Positions 50,538-59,333 of a DNA stretch of 64,000 nucleotides are shown here, piece after piece. A program made the translations under genes and the position numbers. Source of the stretch: UBA5070 sp035352895 (lineage in GTDB: Bacteria > Fibrobacterota > Fibrobacteria > UBA5070); NCBI GenBank assembly GCA_035352895.1, contig DAOPYN010000012.1:22229-86228 (forward strand). The letters are read 5' to 3'. The notes below the pieces were generated by a model that had not been told where the DNA came from, searched no databases, and saw only the letters and a program-made list of their open reading frames with translations. Position 1 is the stretch's first letter; every line of letters starts with the position of its first letter.

Positions 50538-52694
50538 CTACCTCACGAGCCCGACAAGTTCCTGCATCATGCTGTCGGATGTCGTGATGATGCGGGCGTT
50601 GGCCTGGTAGCCGCGCTGGGTGGTGATCATGTCCGTGAACTGGCTGGCCAGGTCCACGTTGGACATTTCCAGGGTTCCCGATTCGATGGTGCTGGTGCTC
50701 TGTCCACCGGGACGCCCGAAGACCGGGTCGCCGGAATTGGCCGACTGGGCGTAGACGGATTCCGATTCGTGCGACAATCCCTGGGGGTTGGTGAAATCCG
50801 CCACCACCACCTGTGCCAGCGACCGGGTCACTCCGTTGGAAAACTGTCCGATGATCACGCCGTCGCTGCCGATGGAAATGTTGCGGAGGGCGCCCATGGT
50901 ATGGCCGTCCTGGCTCACCGCCGAGGCCGTGTTGGCCGCGTTGAACTGCGTGAGTCCGGAGAACCTTCCGGGACCGCCGGGGTTCAGTGCGATCTGCATC
51001 AGGTCCGATCCGTTGCGGGGATCGATGCTGAGCACTCCCGAGGAATCGTCGAAGGAGAAGTTGGAGACCGTGCCGTCGGTCCCGAAATTGATCCGTCCGC
51101 TGCCTCCGCCCTGGATCACCTCGGTTCCTGCGACGGCCGCCTGCCAATACCATTCGTCGGGGGTGACCGACTTGGTGAAGGTCACGGCGACGTTGTGGGG
51201 AAAGCCCTTCTGGTCGTAGGTGGTGATGGACGTGCTCACTTCGCCCGCGCTGCGCGCTTCCTGGAATTCGTTCATGCCCATGTTGGAATTGAACGAGCTG
51301 GGGCTGGGGCTGAGATTGTTGGTGTCCGCAGCGCGGATGGACACGTCGCTGATGGAGAAGTCCGCTCCCGGGAGCCCCCGGATCACGATGGCTCCCTCGG
51401 GCATGTTGTTGGTGGATCCTGCGGCGTTGAGCGAGACCGTAGGGTTGGACAAGGCGGTTCCGTCCGTGGCCGGCAGGCCCAGCTGGTTCTGGACCGCGGT
51501 GAGGAGATCGCCCATGGTGGTGGTGTTCGCGTTGTAGGGAACATCGATCGCCGGACGGGGGATCCCTCCCACCGCGCCGGAAATCTTGATGTTGTCGCCG
51601 TTTTCCAGTCCCGCGGGAGCGAGGGTGACCGGATCCGATCCCAGGGCTTTTCCGTTCTGGTCGTAGATGTTGCGCACCAGGTCCGTATCCACCGCCGGGC
51701 GCAGGAGGGTGTTGGTCCGGTACGGAGTGGCCGGCGCGGCCGCCATGTTGGACGGGAACGAGAACGCGTTGGCGACTCGGGAATCCGAAGTGGGCCTTGC
51801 GGAGGAGATGCGGAACTGGGAGACGGGACCGGAGCCCGGGGTGATTTCCAGTTGGCTGGTGGTCGGATTGATGGTCACTTGCGTGCCTGGCGAGTTCGCC
51901 GTGGTCGAGAGGAAGTTCTCGATGGCTCCGCGGAGCGTCTGGAGATTGGTGCCCGTCCCCACTTGGAAGGTGGAGGTCACGGTCGCGGTGGGAGAGCTGG
52001 GGTCGCGTGCGGACAGGACCAGGTTGTCGCCCTCCTGGATCATGAGGTTGTTCCCGGACTTGTCCGTGAGGCTGGTCAACGGGACGGTGCCATCGGCGCG
52101 CGACAGGAACCGGGCGCTGTGCGAGATGGTTCCCTTGGCCATCGAGTCGGCGTTGAGGTTGCGGGCGAAATCGATCTGCTCGGTGGCCCGCGCGGGCGCC
52201 TGGGTGTTGTACGGGATCAGGATGTCGTCCTGGGTGGCGGTCACGGGGATGTCCCCGTTGTCGTCCGCGTTGAAGCCCTGGAGGATCATGCCGCTCTTGG
52301 GCATCACCAGGTGGCCCTCGGCATCCAGGGTGAAGGAGCCGTTGCGGGTGTAGAAGAGATCGTCGCCGTTGCCCACCACGAAGAACGCCGAGCCTTGGAT
52401 GGCAAGGTCGGTGGTGAGGCCTGTCTTCTGCAGGTTTCCCTGCCCGAAATTGGAATCCACGCTCGCGACGCCGGTGCCCAGACCCACCTGGAGCGGATTG
52501 GTGCCACCGGATCCCGCACCCCGTCCTCCCGGGCGCGTCGCCCCGCCGAGGGTCTGGGAAAGCGCGTCCTGGAAGGTCATGCGGCCGGCCTTGTAGCCCA
52601 CGGTGCTCACGTTGGAGATGTTGTTGCCGATGACGTCCATGTTCGATTGCAGGCTCTTGATGCCCGAGATGCCGGAATAAAGGGAGCGCATCAT
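50538..52694 (-). CDS. flgE: Flagellar hook protein FlgE, long form
   Basis: 718 residues, against about 400 in the enteric protein. N-terminal rod/hook signature LYSGISGIKSLQSNMDVIGNNISNVST with NNISN, then GFQDAL-like export region, LAIQGSAFFVV and DAEGHLV, a long middle part with inserted outer domains, and the C-terminal SNVDLASQFTDMITTQRGYQANARIIT coiled-coil segment. Adjacent to flgD. Start is ATG 52694 or the next ATG codon. Confidence 0.94.
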   Translation of the reverse strand: MMRSLYSGISGIKSLQSNMDVIGNNISNVSTVGYKAGRMTFQDALSQTLGGATRPGGRGAGSGGTNPLQVGLGTGVASVDSNFGQGNLQKTGLTTDLAIQGSAFFVVGNGDDLFYTRNGSFTLDAEGHLVMPKSGMILQGFNADDNGDIPVTATQDDILIPYNTQAPARATEQIDFARNLNADSMAKGTISHSARFLSRADGTVPLTSLTDKSGNNLMIQEGDNLVLSARDPSSPTATVTSTFQVGTGTNLQTLRGAIENFLSTTANSPGTQVTINPTTSQLEITPGSGPVSQFRISSARPTSDSRVANAFSFPSNMAAAPATPYRTNTLLRPAVDTDLVRNIYDQNGKALGSDPVTLAPAGLENGDNIKISGAVGGIPRPAIDVPYNANTTTMGDLLTAVQNQLGLPATDGTALSNPTVSLNAAGSTNNMPEGAIVIRGLPGADFSISDVSIRAADTNNLSPSPSSFNSNMGMNEFQEARSAGEVSTSITTYDQKGFPHNVAVTFTKSVTPDEWYWQAAVAGTEVIQGGGSGRINFGTDGTVSNFSFDDSSGVLSIDPRNGSDLMQIALNPGGPGRFSGLTQFNAANTASAVSQDGHTMGALRNISIGSDGVIIGQFSNGVTRSLAQVVVADFTNPQGLSHESESVYAQSANSGDPVFGRPGGQSTSTIESGTLEMSNVDLASQFTDMITTQRGYQANARIITTSDSMMQELVGLVR

Positions 52695-52719
52695 GGTGTG
52701 TGCCTTTCGAGACTTGGAT

Positions 52720-53898
52720 TCAGGAGACGGTGAAGAGTTGGCTCCAGGCCCAGGCCTTCTGGCCCGAGATCAGGAGGGGCGAGCCCGACGCGTCGAAGCC
52801 GATCGAGTCGATCGTCTCCTCGCGGTAGGTGGTTCCGCCGTAGGATTTGCCGTCGGAGGAGACGATCTTGAGGTAGTAGGTGCCGTCGGCGGCGGTGGTT
52901 CCGTCGGCGAGGGCGCCATCCCAGGCGAAGGTCCTGCCGCCATCCGCTCCGGGTGCCATCGAGGTGGCGGAAAACGACTTCACCACGTTTCCGGAGGAGT
53001 CCAGCACCTGCGCCATGCTCCCCGCGGTGGCGGTGTACTTCCAGGTGGCTTCTCCCTTCGCGGCCGAGAAGCTCGCGGAATTGTCGCGGATCTTGGCCGT
53101 GTGGCCGATCAGCGAAACCGAGGACGCGCCGGTTCCGAGGTCGCCGGCGGCGGTGGATCCTCCATAGGCCTGAAGGAGGTCGGAGAGATGGAACTTCCCG
53201 GCGGCGGTGCGCAGGACGGTGCCGTTCTCGTCGGTGCCGACTCCGGTCACGGTGCCTTCGTCGAAGGCGTAGCCGGAACCGCGGCCAGTGGACTTGTCCC
53301 GCACCACCAGGGAGTAGACGCCGGAAAGCAGCGGTTTCCCATCCTGGTCCTTCCCGTTCCAGGTGACCGCTCCGTCTCCGTTGGAATCGAGGATCTTCGA
53401 CCCGTCGTCGTTGGTGCCGTCCAGCGGGATCGTGCACACGTCCTTGCCGGAGGAATCCTGGATGGCAAGTTCCGATCCGGCCGTGGCGTTCACCATGATC
53501 TCGCTGGCCGAGCCTGAATGCTCCAGGCTGGAGCGCTTCACGCGCACGGTGTTCCCGATCAGGGTGGTGGCGGAGGTGGTGGAGAGGGCCTGGTTGGTGG
53601 CACCCTGCTTTTCCACCGACGAAGTGATGGACTTGCCCAGTTCGGACATGGAGGTCTGCATGTTCTGCAAGGCTTCCAAGGAGGAGAACTGCGCCATCTG
53701 GGCGGCCATCTGCTGGTTGTCGGAAGGATTCAGCGGATCCTGGTACTTGAGCTGGGTGACCATCAGGGTCATGAATTGGTTCTTGTCCAGGGACGATCCC
53801 GTCTTCCGCGAGGAATCCGTTGCCGCCTTGGAGGTGTTGGACGAGACCTTCCTGAGGTAGTCCTGGACGTCGAGCTCGGGTCCGGTGGTGGTGGTCAT
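52720..53898 (-). CDS. flgD: Hook assembly scaffold FlgD with duplicated outer domain
   Basis: 392 residues, about 1.7 times the usual size. N-terminal core LDKNQFMTLMVTQLKYQDPLNPSDNQQM is the FlgD hallmark. Then an outer beta domain (about 118-215; GSELAIQDSSGKDV, GAVTWNGKDQDGKPLLSGVY) and a second similar unit (about 275-375; GSMAQVLDSSGNVVKS, RTFAWDGALADGTTAADGTY). FlgD caps the growing hook. Three bases after fliK. Confidence 0.9.
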   Translation of the reverse strand: MTTTTGPELDVQDYLRKVSSNTSKAATDSSRKTGSSLDKNQFMTLMVTQLKYQDPLNPSDNQQMAAQMAQFSSLEALQNMQTSMSELGKSITSSVEKQGATNQALSTTSATTLIGNTVRVKRSSLEHSGSASEIMVNATAGSELAIQDSSGKDVCTIPLDGTNDDGSKILDSNGDGAVTWNGKDQDGKPLLSGVYSLVVRDKSTGRGSGYAFDEGTVTGVGTDENGTVLRTAAGKFHLSDLLQAYGGSTAAGDLGTGASSVSLIGHTAKIRDNSASFSAAKGEATWKYTATAGSMAQVLDSSGNVVKSFSATSMAPGADGGRTFAWDGALADGTTAADGTYYLKIVSSDGKSYGGTTYREETIDSIGFDASGSPLLISGQKAWAWSQLFTVS

Positions 53899-53900
53899 GG

Positions 53901-55127
53901 TCAGCTCCAGATCTCGAAGGAATTCCTGCCGTTTCGGTGTCCCGTGTCGCGACCCAGCTGGAGGGGCGTCGCCACTTCCATCTGGGCCTGTCGGGATCCA
54001 TTTCCATGTCTGCCTTCGGGGTTTCCGTCGCCTCGCTTGCGGTCGGTTTCGGATCCGGATCCAGCCATCGCCGAATTCCCCGAGCCCACGGAGACGGTCA
54101 TCTTCTCCAGGTCCAGTCCGTGCCGGGAAAGCGCGTCGCGAAGCTGCGGCATGGAATCGAGCATGGCCTGCCGCACGGAGTCGTTTTCGACCACCATGTT
54201 GGCCTGGATCCCGTTGCCGTCGTTCATGCGCAGCGACAAACGCACCTCCCCGAGTTCCTCGGGCCACAGGCGCAGCGACAATTCCCGTCGTCCCTCGGCG
54301 AGTTGGACGTGGACCCTCTCCAGGACCTGCCTGCCGATCAGTTCGCTGGCCATGCCTCCCGGAGCGAGGTGCCGACCGCTTTTCGCTTCCTGGGTTTCGG
54401 GGGACGAAGATGGCTGGAGAGTGTCCTGGGGACGGGTCCAGGCAAGGAAGTTCTCCTGTCCGGAAGGGCTGTTTCGGTTGTCCGATCCACCGGACTTCCG
54501 ATCTTGCGGGGACGGCTCCGATGCGGTCCCGGAGGTGGCCTTGGCGAGCTCGCCGCGTGCGGTTTCCACCGAAGCCTGGAAACCCTCCGGCAGCTTGCCG
54601 GCGCCGGTGGTGCCGGACGCCTGCCCGGCGGAAAGGGGGGCGCCGTCGAGGTCGTCCAGAGGCCAGGCGCGGGGCAGGAGGAGCGCGGTGCACTCGGCGA
54701 TCTCGGAGGTATCCAGGCCGCGTTCGAGATTGCGCTCCACGAATTCCAGCGCCGAATCCAGCTGCTTGGCGTCCAGCGCCGACAGCTCGGCGATGTCCTC
54801 CGCCCGTACCTGGAAGCCCAGCGCTTGCAGGATGCCTGCCAACTGCTGGCAGAGGGCCGGATTTCCGGAAAGGTCGGTCCCTTCCGCGGCAGCCTTGTCG
54901 GTTTCCGCGACGGATGCGTTCAACGCTCCGAATGCGCTGGAAACGGAGAACGTATCCATCCCGAACAGCGTCGAAAGCGATGCATTCCCGCTGGCCACCG
55001 CTTGGGTGTCCGTGGTGGAAAGGAACTGGTCCAGGGTCTGGAGGAATCCATCCGTGGAAGGGGTGGCTTGTCCCGCTGGGAGCGGGCCGGGACCGGTGGC
55101 GACCGGCATCGCGGCGACGACGCTCAT
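53901..55127 (-). CDS. fliK: Hook-length control protein FliK
   Basis: 408 residues. Low-complexity N-terminal ruler region rich in Ser, Gly, Ala and Pro, and the conserved C-terminal Flg_hook domain (about 285-370) with LSLRLWPEELGEVRLSLRM and MLDSMPQLRDALSRHGLDLEKMTV. It measures the hook and switches export specificity through FlhB. ATG 55127 overlaps the motE-like stop (ATGA). Confidence 0.88.
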   Translation of the reverse strand: MSVVAAMPVATGPGPLPAGQATPSTDGFLQTLDQFLSTTDTQAVASGNASLSTLFGMDTFSVSSAFGALNASVAETDKAAAEGTDLSGNPALCQQLAGILQALGFQVRAEDIAELSALDAKQLDSALEFVERNLERGLDTSEIAECTALLLPRAWPLDDLDGAPLSAGQASGTTGAGKLPEGFQASVETARGELAKATSGTASEPSPQDRKSGGSDNRNSPSGQENFLAWTRPQDTLQPSSSPETQEAKSGRHLAPGGMASELIGRQVLERVHVQLAEGRRELSLRLWPEELGEVRLSLRMNDGNGIQANMVVENDSVRQAMLDSMPQLRDALSRHGLDLEKMTVSVGSGNSAMAGSGSETDRKRGDGNPEGRHGNGSRQAQMEVATPLQLGRDTGHRNGRNSFEIWS

Positions 55128-55846
55128 GGCTTCTTCTCCTGGGAGGGGATGGAATCGGGTTTGGCGGTCGCCGAGGTGTCCTTGGGCCGGGTCGGGCCGG
55201 AGGGAGTCGGCGAAGGTGTTCCGGAGGCGGGACGTTGGTCCTTGGGACCCGAGGAAAGGAGCCTGGAGATCCGTCCGGCACGTTGGTTGTCCAGCTTGCC
55301 CACCGCCGCGAGGATCTTCGCGCGGGGCTTGTCGTCGGAGACCTTGCGCAGGATGGACGTCACCAAGATGTCGTCCAGGGCCACCAGGATCTTCGCCGCG
55401 GCATCGGGTTTCATCGACGAGAACGTGGCGGCCAGCACCGCCGTCCGTTGGGCCTGGAGGGAATCTTCCTTGCCCAGGATGGCTTCCAGCCGCAGGCGTT
55501 CCATCCGGATGGTGTCGCGGATCATGGCGACTTCTTCCCTGAGGGTGGAGATCCGAGTCTCCTCCCTCAGGAGTTCGGCTTCCTTGCGGTCCAGATCTTC
55601 CGGGTTGGTGATCTGGCGGTCGGTCGGCCGATATCCGGAGTCTGCGGCGAGTACCGTGGCGCCGGGGATGTCCTCGGGACGCTCCAGGAGCCGGGACCGG
55701 GCGTTGGGATCGCGCGCTTCCGGCCCGAACACCATGCGGACGTTGCCGGTCCACAGGAGCACTCCCAGGAGCACGATGGGGAAGCTCGCCACGGCCAGGA
55801 CCCCGAGGGCCACGATGTCTTTGACTTTGACCACGAACGGATCCAT
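55124..55846 (-). CDS. MotE-like flagellar chaperone/coiled-coil protein
   Basis: 240 residues. One membrane helix near the N terminus (about 11-32), a periplasmic coiled coil (about 85-125), then an MgtE_N-like helical domain with LAATFSSMKPDAAAKILVAL and ILAAVGKLDNQRAGRISRLL, and a disordered Pro/Ser tail. This is the layout of MotE (PF03448-containing), which guides stator assembly. First gene of the flagellar block. The ATG at 55846 is the annotated-style start, but a sigma-54-like box ends right at it. Confidence 0.8.
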   Translation of the reverse strand: MDPFVVKVKDIVALGVLAVASFPIVLLGVLLWTGNVRMVFGPEARDPNARSRLLERPEDIPGATVLAADSGYRPTDRQITNPEDLDRKEAELLREETRISTLREEVAMIRDTIRMERLRLEAILGKEDSLQAQRTAVLAATFSSMKPDAAAKILVALDDILVTSILRKVSDDKPRAKILAAVGKLDNQRAGRISRLLSSGPKDQRPASGTPSPTPSGPTRPKDTSATAKPDSIPSQEKKP

Positions 55847-55863
55847 TGCAACCGACGGGCCAA
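55847..55863 (-). promoter_or_regulatory. Sigma-54-like -24/-12 element at the head of the flagellar block
   Basis: The - strand reads TTGGCCCGTCGGTTGCA, with GG and GC exactly 10 bases apart. It differs from the consensus TTGGCACGNNNNTTGCA at one fixed position. It touches the motE-like ATG, so transcription would begin inside codons 4-5. Sigma-54 control of flagellar genes is common in other phyla. Confidence 0.4.
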
Positions 55864-55960
55864 CCGAGTTGCGAACGTGCGGAGGGATTCCGGTGGAAGG
55901 AAGGCGGCAAGGATTTCCCTGCCTTGCCTGCAGGGGAGGTCAGGAACTACTCTCGCCAAC

Positions 55961-56836
55961 ATGGACGGTTTTCCACTCGAAGCTGCTCGCCGCATCGTTC
56001 GCCTGGCCCTGGAAGAAGACGTGGGGTCTGGTGACCTGACCTGTCGCCTGGTCCTGCCCGCCGGGCATCAAAGCCGCGCCCACGTGGTGGCCAAGGCCAA
56101 GGGGGTCTACTGTGGATCTCCACTGGCCTCCGTGGTGCTTTCCACCCTGGAGGACCTCGATCCCGAGTCCGGAGCCGCCCAGGTGCGGTTCGAATCCCTG
56201 GTTTCCGACGGGGAGCTGGTGGAGGAGGGGCGGACCATCTGCCGTTTCGAGGGGCCCACGCGAGCCATCCTGGAGGCGGAACGGACATTTCTGAACTTCT
56301 GCCAGCATCTATCCGGCGTGGCCAGCTCTGCGCGCGTCCACCAGGAGGCGGCCGGAGCGGGATGCCGGGTCCTGGACACCCGGAAAACCACCCCCGGTCA
56401 ACGCAGCCTGGAGAAGTGGGCCATCCGGGTGGGTGGAGGGACCAACCACCGGATGGGACTTTGGGATGCCGTGCTGGTCAAGGAAAACCACGCCCAGGCA
56501 GCAGGAGGAGTGCGGGCGGCCGCCGAAGCCGCTCTGGACAGGATTCCTTCCGGAACTCCGGTGATCATCGAGGTCCGGGATCTGGAAGAACTTGCCAGTT
56601 TGACGGGGTTGCCGCTCACCCGGGTGCTTCTGGACAATTTCACTCCCGAAGAAGTCGCCAAGGCGCGCCAGCTTCGCGACCGTTCCGGGGCCTCGTTCGC
56701 CCTGGAAGCTTCCGGAGGCATCACCTTGCACACCTTGGCCGACTATGCCCGGGCGGGAGTCGAATTCGCATCGGTGGGAGCTCTGACCCATTCGGCCAGA
56801 CCGTTGGATCTTTCTCTGCTTCTGGAGGATGCATGA
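55961..56836 (+). CDS. nadC: Nicotinate-nucleotide pyrophosphorylase (carboxylating)
   Basis: 291 residues. NadC makes nicotinate mononucleotide from quinolinate and PRPP in NAD synthesis. EDVGSGDLTCRLV, LNFCQHLSGVAS, the DTRKTTPG loop, KWAIRVGGGTNHRMGL, VLVKENH, IIEVRDLEE, LLDNFTPEEV and LEASGGITLHTLADYARAGVEFASVGALTHS are all in place. ATG 55961. Overlaps the next gene by ATGA. Confidence 0.97.
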   Translation: MDGFPLEAARRIVRLALEEDVGSGDLTCRLVLPAGHQSRAHVVAKAKGVYCGSPLASVVLSTLEDLDPESGAAQVRFESLVSDGELVEEGRTICRFEGPTRAILEAERTFLNFCQHLSGVASSARVHQEAAGAGCRVLDTRKTTPGQRSLEKWAIRVGGGTNHRMGLWDAVLVKENHAQAAGGVRAAAEAALDRIPSGTPVIIEVRDLEELASLTGLPLTRVLLDNFTPEEVAKARQLRDRSGASFALEASGGITLHTLADYARAGVEFASVGALTHSARPLDLSLLLEDA

Positions 56837-57657
56837 AACTCGTGGATGGCACATGGGCCGGTTTCGGCGTGGCGGGAAATTTCGCGGGACACCTGGAACA
56901 GGCCGGGGAAGCGAAGGATTTCGCCACCCTCAAGGCTTCGGGAACGGGGCCCAAGGGGATGTTCCCTTTCCATCTCCCCATTCCTGGACATTTTCTTTCG
57001 GAAAATCCCGTTTCCGACCGTGATCTGCGCCTTCCCTCCGGGGCCCAGGTCCAGGGCGAACCGGAAGTGGCCCTGGTGGGGACGCTGGATTGGTCGATGG
57101 GAAGGCCGAGGTTCCTGCCGGAGGCTTTCGCTGCCTTCGACGACGCCTCCATCCGCAGGGAAGGGGCACCCAAGATCAGCGTGAAGAAGCACTGGGGACC
57201 CGGCTCCAAGGGGATGTCTTCCCGATGGGTGGATCTTCCGCATGGACTGGAGGCGGGATGTCCCTTGGACTCCTGCCGGATCGCCTCGTTCCTGCATCGC
57301 GACGGAAGCTGGAAGGCCTACGGGATCGACAGTCCCGTCCTGGGGTATTCCGTCTACGGGAAGGTCCTGCTGGATTGGATCGACGATCGATTGGCCACCC
57401 AGGCCGACGAGGGGCCGTTGGAGGATCTGCCCGGACTCCTGGAACGATCGGGTCGGCCGGGTCGTGCGGTGGTGACCATCGGGGCGACGCGGTACACCGA
57501 GCTTGGCGAATCCACCTATCTGCGCGCCGGGGACCGCTTCGCCGTGGTGGTCTACGATCCAGCGAAGGTGGATGCGGGCCAGTTCGGCAGGATCCTGGAA
57601 GGTGCGGCGACCACTGAAGGCATGAGCCTGCTGGTGCGCAAGGTGGTCGCCGGGTAA
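56833..57657 (+). CDS. DUF5718-like protein
   Basis: 274 residues. The opening GFGVAGNFAGHLEQAGEAKDF and GPKGMFPFHLP, then EVALVGTLD, AFDDASIRREGAPKISVKKHWGPGSKG and DEGPLEDLPGLL, match my recollection of the uncharacterised DUF5718 family known from Campylobacterota. The domain recalls fumarylacetoacetase-type folds only vaguely. Coupled to nadC by ATGA, so a link to NAD metabolism is possible but unproven. Confidence 0.7.
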   Translation: MKLVDGTWAGFGVAGNFAGHLEQAGEAKDFATLKASGTGPKGMFPFHLPIPGHFLSENPVSDRDLRLPSGAQVQGEPEVALVGTLDWSMGRPRFLPEAFAAFDDASIRREGAPKISVKKHWGPGSKGMSSRWVDLPHGLEAGCPLDSCRIASFLHRDGSWKAYGIDSPVLGYSVYGKVLLDWIDDRLATQADEGPLEDLPGLLERSGRPGRAVVTIGATRYTELGESTYLRAGDRFAVVVYDPAKVDAGQFGRILEGAATTEGMSLLVRKVVAG

Positions 57658-57690
57658 CTGGGCGGTCGGGCGAACACCGTCTACCTTGGG

Positions 57691-58809
57691 TTGGTGGTCT
57701 CTCATCGGAAGGATCGGGTGCTCGTGGTGGGTGGCGGGATCACCGGCCTGGCCATCGCCCACGAACTGGCGTTGCGCGGATACCGTCCCGTGGTCGTGGA
57801 GCGCGATCGCGTGGCCAGCCACGCTTCGACAGCGGCGGCGGGCATCCTCGCCGCCAGGGGCGTGGTGCGTTCCAATGTGCCCGGACGCATGTTCTACACC
57901 CGTTCGCTTGCCGCCTATCCACGCTGGGTGGAGCGTCTGGAGCGCGAATCGGGAGAGGCGATCCACCTCGCGGAGGGCGAAGACTGGTGCCTGTTCCCGC
58001 ACGGGGGGCATGCTGACAGATTCCGTCAAAGGCTGGAGTTGGAGTCGGATCCCGAGCTTTGGGAGGAGTCCGCCGGACCCGCTCCGTGGCCTGGTGCTCC
58101 GGGGTTGGATGCGTTCCGGGTGTTCCGGTTCTTCCGGGAGCGGTGGCTTTCCCCCGCTCGACTGATGAACGCGCTGGTGGGGGCCACCTTGCGCGCGGGA
58201 GCGGTGGTGATGGAACACTGCGGCGCCGTGGAGGTGCGGCGCGAAGGCATGGGGTGGCGGGTTCGCACCAGCCAGGGCGACTTCACCGCCGATCTCGCCG
58301 TGGTGGCCGCGGGGCCCTGGTCGGGTCAGGTCCTGGAGGGATTGGGTTGGCGGGCCAACCTGGTGGCGGTGCGGGGACAATTGGCCTTGATGCCCCTTCT
58401 GCATCCGCTTCCCGCGATGGTCCATCTGGCCGACAAGTGGTACGTGGTTCCGCGGGACGGGTACAGCGTGGTGGGGGCGACGGTGGAGCATGGATGCTGG
58501 GAGGAGGAGACCACCCCGGAAGGAATGGCGGATCTACGAACCGCGTTGCAGCCGTTGTTCGCCGGATTGGATCTGGATAGGGCGGTGCGGACCTGGTCGG
58601 GGATCCGTCCTCGCACGCGCGATCGGGTGCCCCACGTGGGCTGGCTGGAGCGAGGACTGTTCCTGGCCTCCGGCCACTACCGTTCCGGGATTTCCATGGC
58701 GCCGCGCACCGCGGGTCTGGTCGCGGCCTATCTGGATGGCGACCCTATTCCCGACGATGCCCGCGATCTCTCTCCGCTGAGGACCAAGGGTGGATGGAAA
58801 CCGATGTGA
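57691..58809 (+). CDS. FAD-dependent amino-acid oxidase-like protein (ThiO/DAO family)
   Basis: 372 residues. Dinucleotide loop VVGGGITGLAIAHELALRG, then STAAAGILAA, the mid-domain WCLFPHGG region, VVAAGPWSGQVL, and the C-terminal GIRPRTRDRVPHVG with GHYRSGISMAPRTAGLVA, closest to glycine oxidase ThiO (thiazole part of thiamine). No other thiamine genes are nearby, so the substrate is uncertain. TTG 57691 or GTG 57694 are the available starts. Confidence 0.82.
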   Translation: MVVSHRKDRVLVVGGGITGLAIAHELALRGYRPVVVERDRVASHASTAAAGILAARGVVRSNVPGRMFYTRSLAAYPRWVERLERESGEAIHLAEGEDWCLFPHGGHADRFRQRLELESDPELWEESAGPAPWPGAPGLDAFRVFRFFRERWLSPARLMNALVGATLRAGAVVMEHCGAVEVRREGMGWRVRTSQGDFTADLAVVAAGPWSGQVLEGLGWRANLVAVRGQLALMPLLHPLPAMVHLADKWYVVPRDGYSVVGATVEHGCWEEETTPEGMADLRTALQPLFAGLDLDRAVRTWSGIRPRTRDRVPHVGWLERGLFLASGHYRSGISMAPRTAGLVAAYLDGDPIPDDARDLSPLRTKGGWKPM

Positions 58810-58904
58810 GGCGATTCGTCTCGATTGTCACAGTTGTGAAAAACCTCTTCCCGCATTCGCAGATGGCTCGTTCGAACGACGAGAAGCGAGTATCGTAACC
58901 GGTC

Positions 58905-59333
58905 ATGGGCTTCCGTCGTCCAACGGTGAACATCGGGCCGCGAGGAATCCGCAGGCGAATCCTCCTGGGTGCCGCCGTGCTTTTCGGCGCTCTGGGGGCG
59001 TTCGTCTGGATGTTGGTGTCCGAGGTGGACTCCCTCTGGCGCTGGTCGCTCCTGCTGCCCCTGTTTGGCGGCATCCTTTGCATCCTGGAGGCGAGATCCT
59101 CCACCTGCGTGGTCCTCGCCGCCTTGGGGGCGTGGGACCTCGGGTGCGGCACCCAGAAGGTTCCCGACTCGGGTCTGGAGAAGGACCTGCGGATGAGGGC
59201 CATCAAGATCATCGGCGGGTCCTTCGTGGCGGCCTTGGTGGCCACCGCTCTGTTGGTGGAGGTGCCTTGGCCTGGCAAGGACACGGTCGGAGCGGTTCCC
59301 CAGCCGATGGCGGTTGATTCCTCGGGGCCCTAG
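58905..59333 (+). CDS. Small membrane protein, unknown
   Basis: 142 residues with three hydrophobic segments (about 20-37, 45-75, 100-118) and a conserved-looking CTQK-region loop (GAWDLGCGTQKVPDSGLEKDL). Not recognised. Its TAG overlaps the TAG of the gene on the other strand (59330-59333). The upstream gap holds CTCGTTCGAACGACGAG (58867-58883), a small palindrome. Confidence 0.65.
   Translation: MGFRRPTVNIGPRGIRRRILLGAAVLFGALGAFVWMLVSEVDSLWRWSLLLPLFGGILCILEARSSTCVVLAALGAWDLGCGTQKVPDSGLEKDLRMRAIKIIGGSFVAALVATALLVEVPWPGKDTVGAVPQPMAVDSSGP

Noticed and set aside
55906..55928. GGCAAGG/CCTTGCC repeat in the nadC leader as an NAD-type regulator site
   Set aside because: Does not resemble a known NAD riboswitch or NadR/NrtR operator that I can confirm, and only 7 pairs.
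53885..55960. Long + strand frame running into nadC from inside the flagellar genes
   Set aside because: NadC similarity begins only at the ATG 55961; the upstream part is antisense to flgD, fliK and the motE-like gene.
58867..58883. Palindrome CTCGTTCGAACGACGAG as an operator
   Set aside because: Short, single copy and no nearby regulator; noted in the gene entry but not supported as a site.
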